Source of the DNA: Paramecium tetraurelia
Lineage: Eukaryota; Ciliophora; Oligohymenophorea; Peniculida; Parameciidae
Direction of reading: 5' to 3'
DNA length: 64,000 nt
Assembly (NCBI RefSeq): GCF_000165425.1
Contig: NW_001799333.1
Location: 357,635 to 421,634, forward strand
In this document: positions 1 through 15,400 of the stretch, in pieces
Layout of the letters: each line of letters starts with the position of its first letter
Numbering within the stretch: the stretch's first letter is position 1
Position numbers and translations under genes: made by a program
The notes under the pieces: generated by a model
What the model saw: the letters and a program-made list of their open reading frames with translations, nothing else
Told to the model about the DNA's origin: nothing
Databases searched by the model: none

Positions 1-2
1 TT

Positions 3-338
3 AAAAGATTATACTTAACGAGTGGAGTTGAAGAGAAAACTGAAATTTCCAACTTCACAAATATTCATGAAATATTACAGGTCAATATTAATCAACGCAT
101 ATTCAAGATAAATTTTGGAGAGCTCAAATTAAGTCAGATATATGTTATTATTTAGACTAAAGAGAAATTAAGATTAAGGATTTATAAATATATATATATT
201 AGTGAAGATCTATCATTACAGCTATCCCAAAGATATGGAAGTATTTAATTTAATTAATACTACCTATTATTAAGGATTGGCACTGAATTTGTCAAATTTA
301 CTTAAATTAAAGCATATGTTCTCAAACTCTTCAGATGA
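3..338 (+). CDS. 3' end of an unrecognised gene (partial)
   Basis: An open reading frame already open at the left edge runs to a TGA at 336-338 in the ciliate code. The residues have ordinary protein character (alternating charged and hydrophobic positions, several Ile/Leu/Tyr-rich stretches) and contain TAG/TAA codons read as Gln. A competing frame is also open from base 1 to about 520, but its composition looks less protein-like, so the shorter frame is preferred. The 5' end lies outside the window. I recognise no domain. The next gene in the same orientation starts about 415 bp downstream. Confidence 0.45.
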
Positions 339-753
339 AGTAATTAGATATAAACAATAAAATAAAAAACATTCATTAATGCTATCTAGAGGATATAGAC
401 ACAATCTTTATTATTTAATACGCTTTTAAATATGTATAAAATTAATAGTAAAGATTTCCAGTAAATAACTATACACAGAAAAAGTTAGATAGGAATCAAA
501 CATTTGTAACAAATTCTCTTGAGTTTCTTCTGAATTTCTATTTCTCATTGATATTTTAATATAAATTGAATATTCCTACTTTCTCATCGATATGTTAATT
601 ATAATTACTATATTTTTGAATCTCGTATAATCAGACTTATTAATACACTCTATTGTTTATAATTTTATAATTAATAATATATTATAATGATAACATCGTA
701 TATAATTCGATTGAAATGACTATTAATTATTAATAATTGATATAACATTAAGA
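339..753. other. AT-rich intergenic stretch
   Basis: About 415 bp of very AT-rich sequence between two plus-strand genes. No convincing coding frame, repeat or motif is seen. It should hold the 3' end signal of the first gene and the promoter of the second. Confidence 0.4.
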
Positions 754-1617
754 ATGGAACCGTTTGCAATTCTAACAAATATTATTAAACCTGAATACTT
801 AAACTACTATAAAGATTGGATCTACATAGCAAGTGAAAAGGAAGCCAGAGGACTTTAATTGATTGGTGCGATTTATAAGCATAAAGGAAGAAAACTATTT
901 AGGTTATATCTAGGTTGATATAATAGAGCTAAGCCTCCCACTGTCCAATTGCAAGAATTAACTGACCAATAGGAGTTGGAGTAATGATTCTGTTTGATTT
1001 TATATAGCTTCAAGAAGGCCGAAGAAATGCATAGAAAAAATTAAACTTCAACAACTTATGGCACAGAATTCGGATATCTACAAAAATTACTTAAGCCTCA
1101 AAATAATGTTTTCAAATTCAAGAAATGCTCTGAACTGGAATTTGCATAGCCTCTTAATGATTTGGCAAAATTATTTTTGGATAATTGGATTGAGATGAAT
1201 GATGAATTAGAATTTTAAGAGTTAGTATTGAATTGTCTAAGAGCTCTGTTTAGCAGATTTAAGGCATAATTAGTGCCAAAAACTGAAATGAAGTTATTTT
1301 ATTATTTTAATATAGAGTAAAGTATGAATACAAGCCAGATTGGAAACTATCGAATCCCATAAGAGTGGATAAGGCAGGAACAGACATCAAGTAATTCAAT
1401 TTTTAATAGATAGTGCTTACAAAACGAATTATAATGCAATTTTTAAATAGAGACTTAAGTAAGAGTAGATCAAATAGAAAATTGCAGAACTGGATGGAAC
1501 CGATTTTGCTAAGGCTCTAACAATACACAAATCATTCAAAATAAATTGATTTAAAATATTAATAAAGATATGAGAGAGAATTTAATTTATAATATCTAGT
1601 TTTATGTGTATCTGTGA
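754..1617 (+). CDS. hypothetical protein, about 270 aa, two tiny introns
   Basis: The ATG at 754 opens a frame beginning MEPFAILTNIIKPEYLNYYK. Two standard Paramecium introns, 903-926 (24 bp) and 981-1007 (27 bp), restore one frame ending at TGA 1615-1617, and the spliced length is an exact multiple of three. The middle is acidic and helical (for example ELEFAQPLNDLAKLFLDNW). The last third is Gln/Asn-rich and lower in complexity. No family is recognised. Its stop lies only 4 bp from the stop of the convergent CFAP45 gene, which supports this 3' boundary. Confidence 0.6.
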
Positions 1618-1621
1618 TGAA

Positions 1622-3266
1622 TCATATTTGAATATTGATTTTCTTTTTTGCTAATTCGGCCTTATATTTATCAGGTATTGTATTATCATTGAGTCCTTTC
1701 AATTTCTAATCCTTAATATTTTCTAATAACTTCTTTTCATTGACCATTTTATCTCTAATCTTTTTGCCCTCTTCAAGCCTTTCAAATTAAATCAATTCAA
1801 TACTTATCTCGTTCTTCTTACTTTCTTTTTTCCTCATTCGTAGAGATCTATTTTCTCAATTCTTCTGCATGTTTTTTAACCAAATATTCTTTTTCCTACT
1901 GTAATCTTAGTTCATTTTCACGTTCTTGCTTTTACTTTTAAATAACCCTTTGGAATTCATCCCTTTCAAGTCTAGCCTTGATTCAATATTATGGTAAAGT
2001 ACTTATTCTTCTAATTTTTCCTATTTCTCATTCTACTGAACTTTTCTAGCTTAATACAATTCTGAATTTAACTTTTATCTGAGTTCTGCTTCCCTTCTTT
2101 CCTTTTCTCTAGCAGCTCTCTCGTTTTATTCCATAGCTCGTTTAGCTCTTAATAAATCTAATTCAGCCTATCTATCCTAAGCCTTCTCTTGCATTTCTCT
2201 TAATCTTTACACATCCCTCTCCTTTTCCTCTTTGATTCTTCTCTGTTCCTCAACTATTTCAGCATCCTTCTGTGCCTTTTCTAAGTTATATTTTGTAATC
2301 TTCTCTTCTTCTTCTTTTTCTTCCAATCTTCTCTTTTCTTTAACGACAATAGCCTTTGAGTTAGCTTCTAGAATTTCATCTTGTAACTTTTTCTACATAT
2401 GTTTCCTCTATAGATTTTTTTGTTGATCCTCAACTTGAACTTATTTGATTTGTTTAATCATAACTTGACCTTCTCTCTCCTATTCCTCTTTCTCTTTAAG
2501 TCTAATCAATTCTCTCTCTTTAATTTATTCTACAATAATGCCATGACCTTGTTTCAACTCATGTTTATGTTAGATATCCTTTTCTTCATAATACTTAACT
2601 GATTTGAGTCTTTCGATTTCCATCATGAGATCTTTTCTTTTCTCTTAATTTTTGAATTATTCTTTCAATTACTATTTCTCTTATAATTATTTGTCTCTGA
2701 TTGTAACACATTTGGCATACATAACCATCTTATTCATCTCTTTAACATCATCCAATTGTTCATTCAAAATCTCAGCAGCCTAGATTCGAAGATGTTTTTG
2801 ATTACCCTTGCATTGAGACTGTCCTTAACCACTTTATCTTCCTATTGTTGCGCTGTCAAAGGGATTTGTTTCTTCTTTTCTTCTTCCAGTGATATCATCC
2901 TCTGTTTCTTGGCCTTAGCAGCTGTCATCTACTTTTCCTTCTGTTCCTCTAAGAGTTTCTTCTAGTATAGTTGTTCCTCCTTTGTGGTCACAATGGCATT
3001 ATTCTAAGGTTTATGATGAAACAAACTTTCATTCTTTATAATTCCGCTTCTCCTATTAATACAACATCTGGATTTGAATTGTCTCCTTTTCTTACACTCT
3101 GAATTACTTTAGCAGTTTTAGCATCATTTTTTTTATTGCTTCCTAGAAAGTAATTTGTGCTAATTTGATACCAAAAAGGGACTCATCAACTTCGCTCTTT
3201 CGACTTTTGCAAGATGCTGGCCTACTAATTTTACTCTTGGTTATTATAAATATAGAGACATACCAT
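1622..3266 (-). CDS. CFAP45: CFAP45 (CCDC19/NESG1), cilia and flagella associated protein 45
   Basis: A microtubule inner protein of ciliary doublets by family. The spliced protein of about 495 aa starts MSKISRPASCKSRKSEVDES; the SEVDESLFG box near residue 15 is a hallmark of the family. A long Lys/Glu/Arg-rich coiled coil follows, with a conserved KEMNKMVMYAKCVTIRD block and MQEKAQDRQAELDLLRAKR segment. The end contains PDKYKAELAKKK, matching the LPEKY-type tail of animal homologues. Six introns of 23 to 29 bp are needed to keep the frame; one is 2780-2805. At least three appear to end in AAG instead of TAG. Spliced length is divisible by three and close to the family's usual 500 to 550 aa. 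Identification is from remembered family motifs, so strong but not alignment-tested. Confidence 0.92.
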
Positions 3267-3294
3267 AGATTTAAAATTTCTTATAAAATAATTA

Positions 3295-3690
3295 TCAAAT
3301 AAGTTGACAGGAACCACAACAATTTTAGGACTATTTCAATGAAAAATTATGACGCAATAAATCCACTATATTTATTAATGATTTGTCTACCTCTCTCCTC
3401 AAACTTCTCAATCTCTAATTGCTAATGTTGGAATTTGTACCAATCCCTCATAGTCCCTTGAGCCGTTTCTATCATTTGCAACAAAAGCTATGCCGATTTT
3501 TACTTCTCCCCTTATTGGAATTGCCCATTGAGTCTCAGTGTATTTCCATCAACTTCCATGTATTGAGAAATGTAATCTTGCAGTTCATCAGAACTCTGAG
3601 CCAACTTCTTGGCATTAAAGTGTCTAAATAATAAGTTATAGATTACAAGCTTTATACTTTTATTTCAGAAAGAATAGTAAGTGTATTTAT
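3295..3690 (-). CDS. small coiled-coil protein, 5' end unresolved
   Basis: The reverse strand carries a clear coding exon, AKKLAQSSDELQDYISQYME onward, ending in a helical segment DWYKFQHQQLEIEKFEE. A 25-bp intron then gives a stop at 3295-3297; without it the frame would run into CFAP45. Upstream, a 23-bp intron (GTAATC...TTTAG) precedes the exon, but no in-frame ATG could be found with confidence, so the start given is approximate. It lies between CFAP45 and another coiled-coil gene on the same strand. No family recognised. Confidence 0.4.
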
Positions 3691-3927
3691 AAACTTTTAT
3701 TGATTAAAATGGTCTAAAATATGGGTAATATTTGTAATAATTTGTTAAATAAACTGATTCCCTTATTAATCAAAGTTATTTGGATGTCTATTCTAAAGGT
3801 CCTAGCCATTCCAATATTCATACATTTAAATATATTAATTTTTATTTTCGAATGTTTATCAGATCTCATCATCATATGTTGTTATACTCATAATCATGTT
3901 GTTATAAATGAAAAATAAAAACTAAAA

Positions 3928-4904
3928 TCAAACCAAAGAACTCTATCTCAAAATCATTTGGAAGTTCTCAGTTGATCTAACAGAATTAATTTGTTTTGTG
4001 AACTCCGCCAGAGATCTCTTTTCTGCTTTTTGTTGATTCTACTCTGCTTTACTTGCAAACCCCTATTGTGCATCGTATTTTAACTATTTTGATTCCGGAG
4101 TGATATAATGATTTTGGGGAGTTGTATTCCTAATACATTGAGGACTGACAGAATCTTCACTCTTTCCTTAATCCCTCAAGATTCTTTTGGATAATTGGGG
4201 CTACTATTACATCCTCAATGAGTGATCAGAACGATCCCGTCCTCTTTGGAGTATTTAAAATTGTTTGAATAATCCAGTGGGAGAACTGGAATCCAACCAA
4301 TCTAATTGAGAGATCTCCATCACATTAGAATCCTTGCAATTCAACACATTGCTTATGCATAATTCCTTCTTTTTACCACAATCATTTTTAGGCTTAAGAG
4401 ACACAATGCAACCTCCCCCTCCTTATTCTGGTTTATTGTTCTCTTTATCCTATTGTGACTTCTTCTTCTTAGGTTTTGCAATAACAGTACTCTCCTATTG
4501 TTATTGAAGAGCATCATATTATTATTCCAAATCGGTGAGTTCATTTTCCTAGACTTGAGCTTATTCTTAGATCTTAAGTTCTAGCTATTCTAAGTAGTTT
4601 TTCAAGTATCTGTTCTCCTTTTCTAGTTAGGATAAAACAGCAGTGTTCCTATTTTTAGATTCTATCAATTCTTGAGAATATTATTCCAAAGTCTGCTATA
4701 ATTGTTTATAAACTAAACTCTACAAGTATAGGACTTTAACTTTACATTCTATTTATTAACATCACTCTGCATTGAATTGTAAGCATTTAGAATTGTCTCA
4801 TTAAACATTTTGTAAGCATCTTCCCTCTCCTTTAATTCTTATAACTATAACTCTAGCAATTCATTCTACTATTCAAGTAAAGCCTTTTCAGTCTTCTAAT
4901 CCAT
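3928..4904 (-). CDS. coiled-coil protein, about 316 aa
   Basis: Reading from ATG (complement of 4902-4904) with one 26-bp intron at 4720-4745 gives an uninterrupted frame to TGA at 3928-3930. Residues 1-120 are Gln/Glu/Leu heptad-like (TEKALLEQQNELLELQLQEL) and should form a coiled coil. A Lys-rich patch (KPKKKKSQQDKENNKPE) resembles a nuclear localisation signal. The second half is polar and Ser/Pro/Gln-rich. An alternative, more upstream ATG near 5000 (MHYEMDEIKRLKIDSLNKLL) could be joined by a 32-bp intron with an atypical GTC donor, which would lengthen the coiled coil. No family recognised; possibly basal-body or cytoskeletal, which is inference only. Confidence 0.65.
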
Positions 4905-5360
4905 TATATAATTTAAAATTTAACGACTAATAATTTATTTAATGAATCAATTTTCAATCTTTTTATCTCATCCATCTCATAGTGCATAACCCTTCCCTGC
5001 TTCGTTTATCAATTCTTTATTTTTCTCCTTACTCTTTGAACAATTCCGTCTCATTAAGTGTGCATTCTGATTTCCTTTAGAATTGTTGAATTCGTCAATA
5101 TCTTATTGAGGATCAAAATATCAAACAATTTTAAGGTTTATTTTTAAATGTTATTCTTTATCTGTTTGCTTTTGGAAGAAATTAAGAACAAGAGAAATTA
5201 GTGTTTCAGAATAGGAAACAAGTAGATAAAATAATTTTATTTGTGGAAAATATAAATGAATGAAGTGCAAAAATTAAATATATTTGTGTACAATATTTAG
5301 TTATTTTTGATTGAAATTCAAAGTAATTTAATAAATGAATGGAGTATATAAAATATAGAA
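4905..5360. other. intergenic region between divergent genes
   Basis: About 455 bp separating the minus-strand coiled-coil gene from the plus-strand AMPK gene, so it should contain both promoters. On the minus strand a short coding-like piece (DPQQDIDEFNNSKGNQNAHL) lacks a usable start and may be an upstream exon or chance. Confidence 0.35.
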
Positions 5361-7022
<1,662 letters not shown>

Positions 7023-7160
7023 TAACTTTATATTAATATTATTATACTAATTGTTTTGTTCGATTGCTTATTGCAAATATTTGAGTAGATTTACACAATA
7101 TAAGACTTAAATAATTAGAGTATATGTGAATTTATCATTTATTTATATATAAATTAATTA

Positions 7161-8371
<1,211 letters not shown>

Positions 8372-8761
8372 AAATAAATATCAGACAAATTAAATCATTT
8401 ATCTATCCGATTCCCCAAAATCACATTGATTCAAATTTTATACAACTTTATCAATTTATTTAATTCATTGAACTCTGTACATCAATCTCTATTCAATTTT
8501 ATTGATATTCCACAATTATAGAATATCAACTGGTTGAATAATATCATATACATCAAAAAAATAAACAGAAAATAGACAATGAATAAGAAATAAATAGAAT
8601 TTGTTTTGATATCCAATTTTACACCCTCACAATTTTAATATAAATTTAAATGAATAAAATAAAAATTAGAAGTGGAATTCAATGATGCAAAGAGTAATTG
8701 CTATCTACAATAACATACTCGTATCTTAAGAAGAGAGTTTAACTTGAAGCATCACGTCTTG

Positions 8762-9160
8762 ATGACCATAAAATTCATATATCAAAATCTTTATATAGAA
8801 TAGCCTATAAGATTACAAAAAGGATGTGTAATTGATTAATAAGAAATTGGATAATTATTTTTAAAAGAACTCGTTCGTATTTTTAATATCTGCAACTCAT
8901 TTAGAATAGTTAAATTAATTAGTGGTAATTTTGATATTATTCCATTTCTCTATATAACTTAATATTTATTAATATATCTATTAAATCCAAAATATACATT
9001 AAAATTATACTTTACAAATGAATGTTTGTGTATACTAGTTCAGCCAATTGTTCAAGATTTTACCATGAATTTTAGAATAGATTCATCTAATTCCCTAAAA
9101 TTCAATACTGGATGTGAATAAAAAGTAATCCATCTATTGAGTGTTTGCTAGTACTAATGA
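8762..9160 (+). CDS. possible small hypothetical protein
   Basis: An ATG at 8762 opens a 132-codon frame ending at TGA 9158-9160 with protein-like content (IEQPIRLQKGCVIDQQEIGQ, and FDIIPFLYITQYLLIYLLNP, which looks like a hydrophobic helix). An upstream exon from 8682 (MMQRVIAIYNNIL) could be joined by a 29-bp intron at 8721-8749. A 27-bp candidate intron lies just before the stop. AT content is high and no family is recognised, so this may be a decayed gene or chance. Confidence 0.33.
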
Positions 9161-9429
9161 AGGATTCAATATTTTAGGTAATGCTTCTTACATACTTAAT
9201 TGAAAATTTATTATAAATATACATTTTAGATTGTCACAATTTTAAGAGTATAATTTATATATTATTATTTTATTTATTTCATATTTTGTGGAATCAAATT
9301 GATTAAATGCATTTTTACTTATTCATTTTATTGTAGTTCTCCATATAATTTATATTATTATGTCAATTAATGCAAAGTGATATGAATTTGCCTTGACCAT
9401 TTTATAAATTAATTTATTAATTATAAAAT
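9161..9429. other. AT-rich upstream region of the first Ca2+ channel gene
   Basis: About 270 bp of AT-rich sequence with no coding frame; presumably contains the promoter of the channel gene beginning at 9430. Confidence 0.35.
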
Positions 9430-12400
9430 ATGGATTAGAATATACAATTGATACAAGTATGCTCAAATGACGAGATCCTTATTTAATGCAGTGACTTGTT
9501 CCTGAGTTCGGATGGATTTTATCCCCCTTTCATAAAAATGAAGTTCATGCAAAAATTATTATTAGATCTCAATTGCAAATAGAAAATATGATATTTCATA
9601 TCTTTCCAGTTTAATTTGATAACGACGACATCCAGAAACTCAATCAATAGGAATATATACAATACTCACAAGATATAGTAATACAATTAGCTAAATCTAA
9701 TAAATTTATTTGTGTTATTGTGCATAATGACAAATATATACTCTCCTTAACTAATAATATTGATAGAACAACACTTTTCAGAATATAGCCTTGTTATAAA
9801 TCTTAAATTTAAGTAATCGATCCTTATTATTAAAGAATTCCAATAAAGTTTCATTTGATGATGATATATTTTTGATGTATTCTCCTGAAAATATTACATT
9901 GTAAACTCTAGAATAATAATCAGATCTATTTGTAAATGTGAACGAGAATGTGAAACAAACTTCCGATTTTATAATCTCAACAACCAAATAAACCACATTC
10001 TAATTGAAAAAGCATCTCAAAGATAATTAATCTACTTCATTTTGCTATGGCAGCCTAATTAAAATTAAATAAATCGAAAGAGACTCTTATTTAGAGTTGA
10101 CTACCAATGAAAATATTCAATAGAATCCTCAAAACAACAACTTACATATGACAGATGTGCAAACTCAATATTAGCGAATTTACTCAAAAAATAAGACAAT
10201 CTTTTGGAGATCGGGTGAAAGAAATTAATAAAATATAGATTTATTAATCTATGATATATGGAGACTGTATCATCCTTAAAAGATCAATTAATAGATCAAA
10301 TAAGGAGATTAATTTTATCTATAAAATTTGTCTGGCAATTTCTATTTGAATGGAGATTAGATTTGCTAGAATTATTAAGAGGCTTCCCTCTTTTCATTAA
10401 TTGAAGAAGAGAGCATCAATAACAAACTCTTTTACATTCTTTGGAATAATCAATATTTGAGTTATAAAATTATTAATGAAAATAATTTTAATTAGATTCA
10501 GGATAAACAATTGGTCGAATACAAATCAAAAAAATCTAAATTAGACTTATTACAATTTGATCTCATTTCAAATGTGGATTTCGTCCACTAAAATTGGTTA
10601 GACAATATAGTTCATTTGATTTATCAAATAAACCTTAAATATTAGTTGCACTACGATGATATCAATTCATTTATCAAGAATTAATCAATTAATGATGGAA
10701 AATTTGATGAACTCTTCTTTGAATTATAGTAATTGGAAATTGTATTGAATGATCTTACTATATTCTGTGTTGCCGATGAGGAGAAACCAAAAATAATAGA
10801 TAAAAATGCAATTTATTATTTGAAGATGAATCAATATAATTAGGATTTACTAAGAAAAAAGGTTATTGTTTAATCCCTCATTGAGTTTATTGAAATTGTG
10901 AAATGGTCATATGATTACACCTAAATTATTGAGTAAAATAAAATCGAATCCAACAATGATATACCAATATAAGAGCATAATATTCAATTCTTATTTCAAT
11001 TAAATACTATTCTTAACTAAACATTCCTTTTTTTTGAAGCCTTTAGTTCAAACAATGATTATAACAGTCAAATAATATTTTTAGCCTACTTTAAATTAAA
11101 ACAATATTTAGGATACAATGTTGGAGCATTTTATTGTTTGATTAGACTATTTGAGAACAATTCAAATCTAATACCTGTTGCAGGTATAATGCCTTTTATT
11201 GGAGAATCTGAAAAGGAGTTTGATTTGTCGTTAATCAAACGCTCCACAAGAATCAACACCATCTTAACTAAACAATAAAATTAAACAAAATCTTAAACAT
11301 TAATTGATGAGATTTTTGAAAGAGCAAATTATTGTCTCTAAATCCTAAATAAAAGATTCTGGGGTAATATAATGAAGATATTAAGTGTTCTATGCTTACA
11401 AAATGATAAAGCATGCTTCAATAATTAGATTAATATAGGTAAGCATATTATCAAAGGGCCAAAAATACTATTATAAATTTTTATTAAGGAAGATAATCTA
11501 ATATATGTTTAAATAGATGATAAATTGTATGAGTTGAACGAAATTTATGTTTAGAACAGCAAGGCTAATAAAGATTTCATGAAGGACATCATAGAATGCA
11601 AGAATTTCTTAGACTCCCAGTTAAATCTCATAGGCTTGTTATGTTAGGAAAGGAATTATGAGAACATTTAGTTTTATAGGACGAAGCTACCATAAAAGAC
11701 ACTAATCAATTATATCAGTTATTCAGGAAATGCTGAATCATTAAGATGCAGATTAATTATCATTTTAATGAATCTATATGTTGATTGTTATCCATATCAA
11801 CCTAAGTAAATTCCTAAACTTATATTCAATCTAAATAAATTATATGGTTCGGTTCAATAATCTAATGGATTTAATGCTGAGGCCTCATCTTTAGAATTGT
11901 AGGAATTTTAGAAGTAGTCTTTTCATAAATAATTAACAAGATAATTTACAATAAATGACACCAAAGCTATTGAAAAATTGCTTACTATTACTTAAGAATT
12001 AGTTAAACTTAATTTAATCTAGTAGAATTAAATCAATCTCAGTTTAAGTGTTTGTAAAATCTTATAGATGTTTTACAAATTGTATACTTTCAATCTCCCA
12101 TAAAATAAAGAATTTCATGAAAAATACTTTGATGTTAATTTATTAATATAAGCCTATACCTTATTGCCGTAATCATTAGAATAAAATCAACCTTTATAAG
12201 AATAAGTTCAACAGTTCCAACAATTTTAAGAATAAAAGGAAATATTTAATTAGATGTCCATAATTTTAATTGATTTCTTACAACTCTATTTTAAACAAAA
12301 GGAAACTAAAATTTTAACTTCGATTATTAAAACATCATAATAATTTGATTATCTTGATTTTTCATAGTAATATAATTACAGTCGCTATGAAAAGATCAAA

Positions 12401-15400
12401 GAGAACACATTTCTTTTATTGAAACATAAGTAATCATAAACTGAAACATAATTAAAGGCTTTTAATTTGACGGAATCTCTATATTAACCCAAAAGGAATA
12501 TTATTAAACGCCTGTAAAAATGCCTATTTTTGGAAAACTAAGAAGAAGTGTTAAAATATTAATTTATAAAGTCTATGATTTTGCAATTGAAAGAATTAGA
12601 AAGTGCTGATGAAAAGTAGTAATTATATCAAAATTGCATCAATTCCTTAATAAATTTAAATCAATTGTTAAAAAAAGCAGAAAATTTATTATTGCTATAA
12701 AAGATTTTGAGAATTTTGAATGTAGATTTTATACTTTTGGATTTTCTGGAAAGTTATTAATAAATTTGTTAAGTAATTACCCAAAAATTCAATAAAAGCA
12801 ACAATGACAACAGATACATTTTAGAAATTAACAACGAAGAGGAGTCAATACTGCAATTTTGCACATAATCATTCATAATTTTAAAGTATTAATGTAATGG
12901 GAATAATTATAATAAACAAAGAATTCTAAGCAAATTTAATCAGTTCGATGAATTTTTGAAATGCATAGATTTAGGACAATATGATTTACTTTAAGAAATC
13001 TATTCTGAATCATATGAGAATATTGAGTCAGCAAGTAGTAGGATTATTTACCTGCTCTTGGATAATTTGAACTTTGGTTCCTTGAAAGTGTTGGAATCAT
13101 TAGTCATTTAATAAAATATATCCAGCAGTAAGAATCTGTTCGAAATCATATAATAAATTTAAAATAGTAAGAAACTTAAATAATAACTTGGATTTTAAGA
13201 TAATCCACTAGATAAGATCCTTTCATAGAACAAATTTTAAACATTTTAGAAGTAATTTTTAATTGGAAATATGCCATACACTTTTTAAATATAAGGTATT
13301 CAATTTGTATTGTATTTACTCAAATATTCCAACCCTTAAGGTTGTAAAGTGTTGGCTGATTCATTCCCTTTGCAGTAGGTTATTAAATATTGCACTTAAT
13401 TAAAGGATATATTCAAACCTAAATTCGAAGATTTAAATTTAGCAATCTTGAATACAATTTTAAAAACTTAGCTCATTAAACTATTTAATGTGCTTTTAAA
13501 TTATAAAGAAATCATCAAGTATGATGATGAAATTCAATAAACTATTGTTTTATTCATAGATAAGGAAACTAAGGTATTTGAAAGCAAAGTAGTTGTGTTA
13601 GATCCTAAAATGAAATCTACAAATGAAGCACAAAAAATATATGATTACATTGATTCCAATTTTAAATTCAAAATACAAAAATAGTAAAAAGAAAATTAGT
13701 AATTGTTTTAATAAATTCAATCTGGATCAGAGAATGACAGTGATGATAGTGACTCAAAGGAGGATGAGTAATTATCAGAATGTTAAAAGTAAATGGCATG
13801 CTTTTCATTATAACATAATTTTAATTGCCTCTATTTTAATGATTATGCTATGCTATTATTGAATGTTTTTCTGAACTTGGCTCAATTAATATAAGAATAA
13901 ATTGAGAATTTTGAAGAGTCAAAATCTAAACCTGGGAGCAGGGCATCTTCAACTTTGGCAAGACAAATGAGTTTATCGTAAGCATTTGCTGAGAGTATTG
14001 CCAATGACATGAATCAAAGTGTGAAATTGAAACCATTTCATAATTTGAAAGTCAAAATTGATTTATTTTTGAAATAAATAGAGGAATATTTAAAAGCTAA
14101 TTTAACGAAATGGGAAATTATAGAAAATGGACACTTTTTAATAGAAAAATCATAATAATTGAAAATACTATTTTTAAGAAAATTGGAATTTCAAAATTGC
14201 AATCTTGATTAAATTGAGCAACAAAAAAAGGATCAAGTTGTTGATCCATACTGTTCACCAATTTATTGTAATGATAATAGAATTCATGAGTTGAATTTAT
14301 TGAAGAACAAGTCTGAAAACAAATTTATTGACAAATAAATTAATAGTTTTTTTATAAATGAATAAATCTTGGCAATAGAAAATTTTGATATGTACTTTTA
14401 AATCTACAAATAATAATTATTTATGAATGAGGATTTCGAAATAATAAGTGAAAATTTCTCAAAGCCTATTGTACCTTTGATTAATTGTTTTTCATCCAGT
14501 ATGAACAATTTAAACAAGAATTTTAAGTCTGCCAAAAAGATATTAAAGTTTTTATGGCACATGCTGGACATCCACACCTATATTAGAGATGATTATATTT
14601 AGACAGTTAAGGTGTATGAGTTGAATAAAAAGGGAAAGTATCATTCTAAGAGTGAATAGATTCTACAAATAAAAGCAATAAAAGCTTTTCAGAATTTACT
14701 TGTGAACTAAGGGTTCTTTGAAATCTTTTTGTAATTTTGTAATTCATATGATAAAATAAAGATTGTGCAATAATCAGAATTGTTTTTATTGAATAAGAAA
14801 AAGAAAGAGAAATTATTATATCAATTTTTATTAACTTCAATAAGATTAGTCAGAGGAATTGAATCTGCGAATTAATTTGCTTAATAAAAACTAATGCAAG
14901 AGATCCTGAAAACTAAAAGCAATTACATGTTAAAAATATTTACTAGCATTTTTGAAAGATATCAATAGTAAGATGAAACATTAAAATTGCGATCTTTAAT
15001 CTAACATGATATTAATCGAGTGTATTTGGCATATGAATTCAATGAAAATCATAGATTAGAGTAGAAAAAGAATGCGATGAAATTGGGTATTTTGTAGGTT
15101 CAAATGAAATTGATTTAACTATTAGCTGAGGATCATTATAGACCATTCTAAGATTTCTTTAGAGAATAAATTGGATTTGCTTAGAATTATGATATCATTT
15201 AACATCTGATGAACATTTTGTTGAATTTCTTCAATTAAGAATCCTTTTATGCCTTAAGTCAGGATGATTACATTTTGATTTTAAATTGTTTTGATTGTCT
15301 TAAAGAAAATATCTAAGGGCCTTGTCCTTAAAACTAAGAAAAGTTATGTTAACCTTAGTTTTTAAGGTTATGTGGTAAACTATTGGGATTTGATGATTCT

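Noticed and set aside
180-210. TATATATATA-type runs and other simple AT repeats (also near 24480, 61720).
   Set aside because: Expected in about 72 percent AT sequence; not organised as tandem arrays or CRISPR repeats.
1-522. A long plus-strand frame open from base 1 to about 520.
   Set aside because: With only TGA as stop, long chance frames are common in AT-rich DNA; the overlapping frame ending at 338 has better protein character.
3721-3918. A 65-codon hydrophobic plus-strand ORF between two minus-strand genes.
   Set aside because: Runs on to a TGA inside the 3' end of the coiled-coil gene, has low-complexity Ile/Leu content and no clear features; more likely intergenic DNA.
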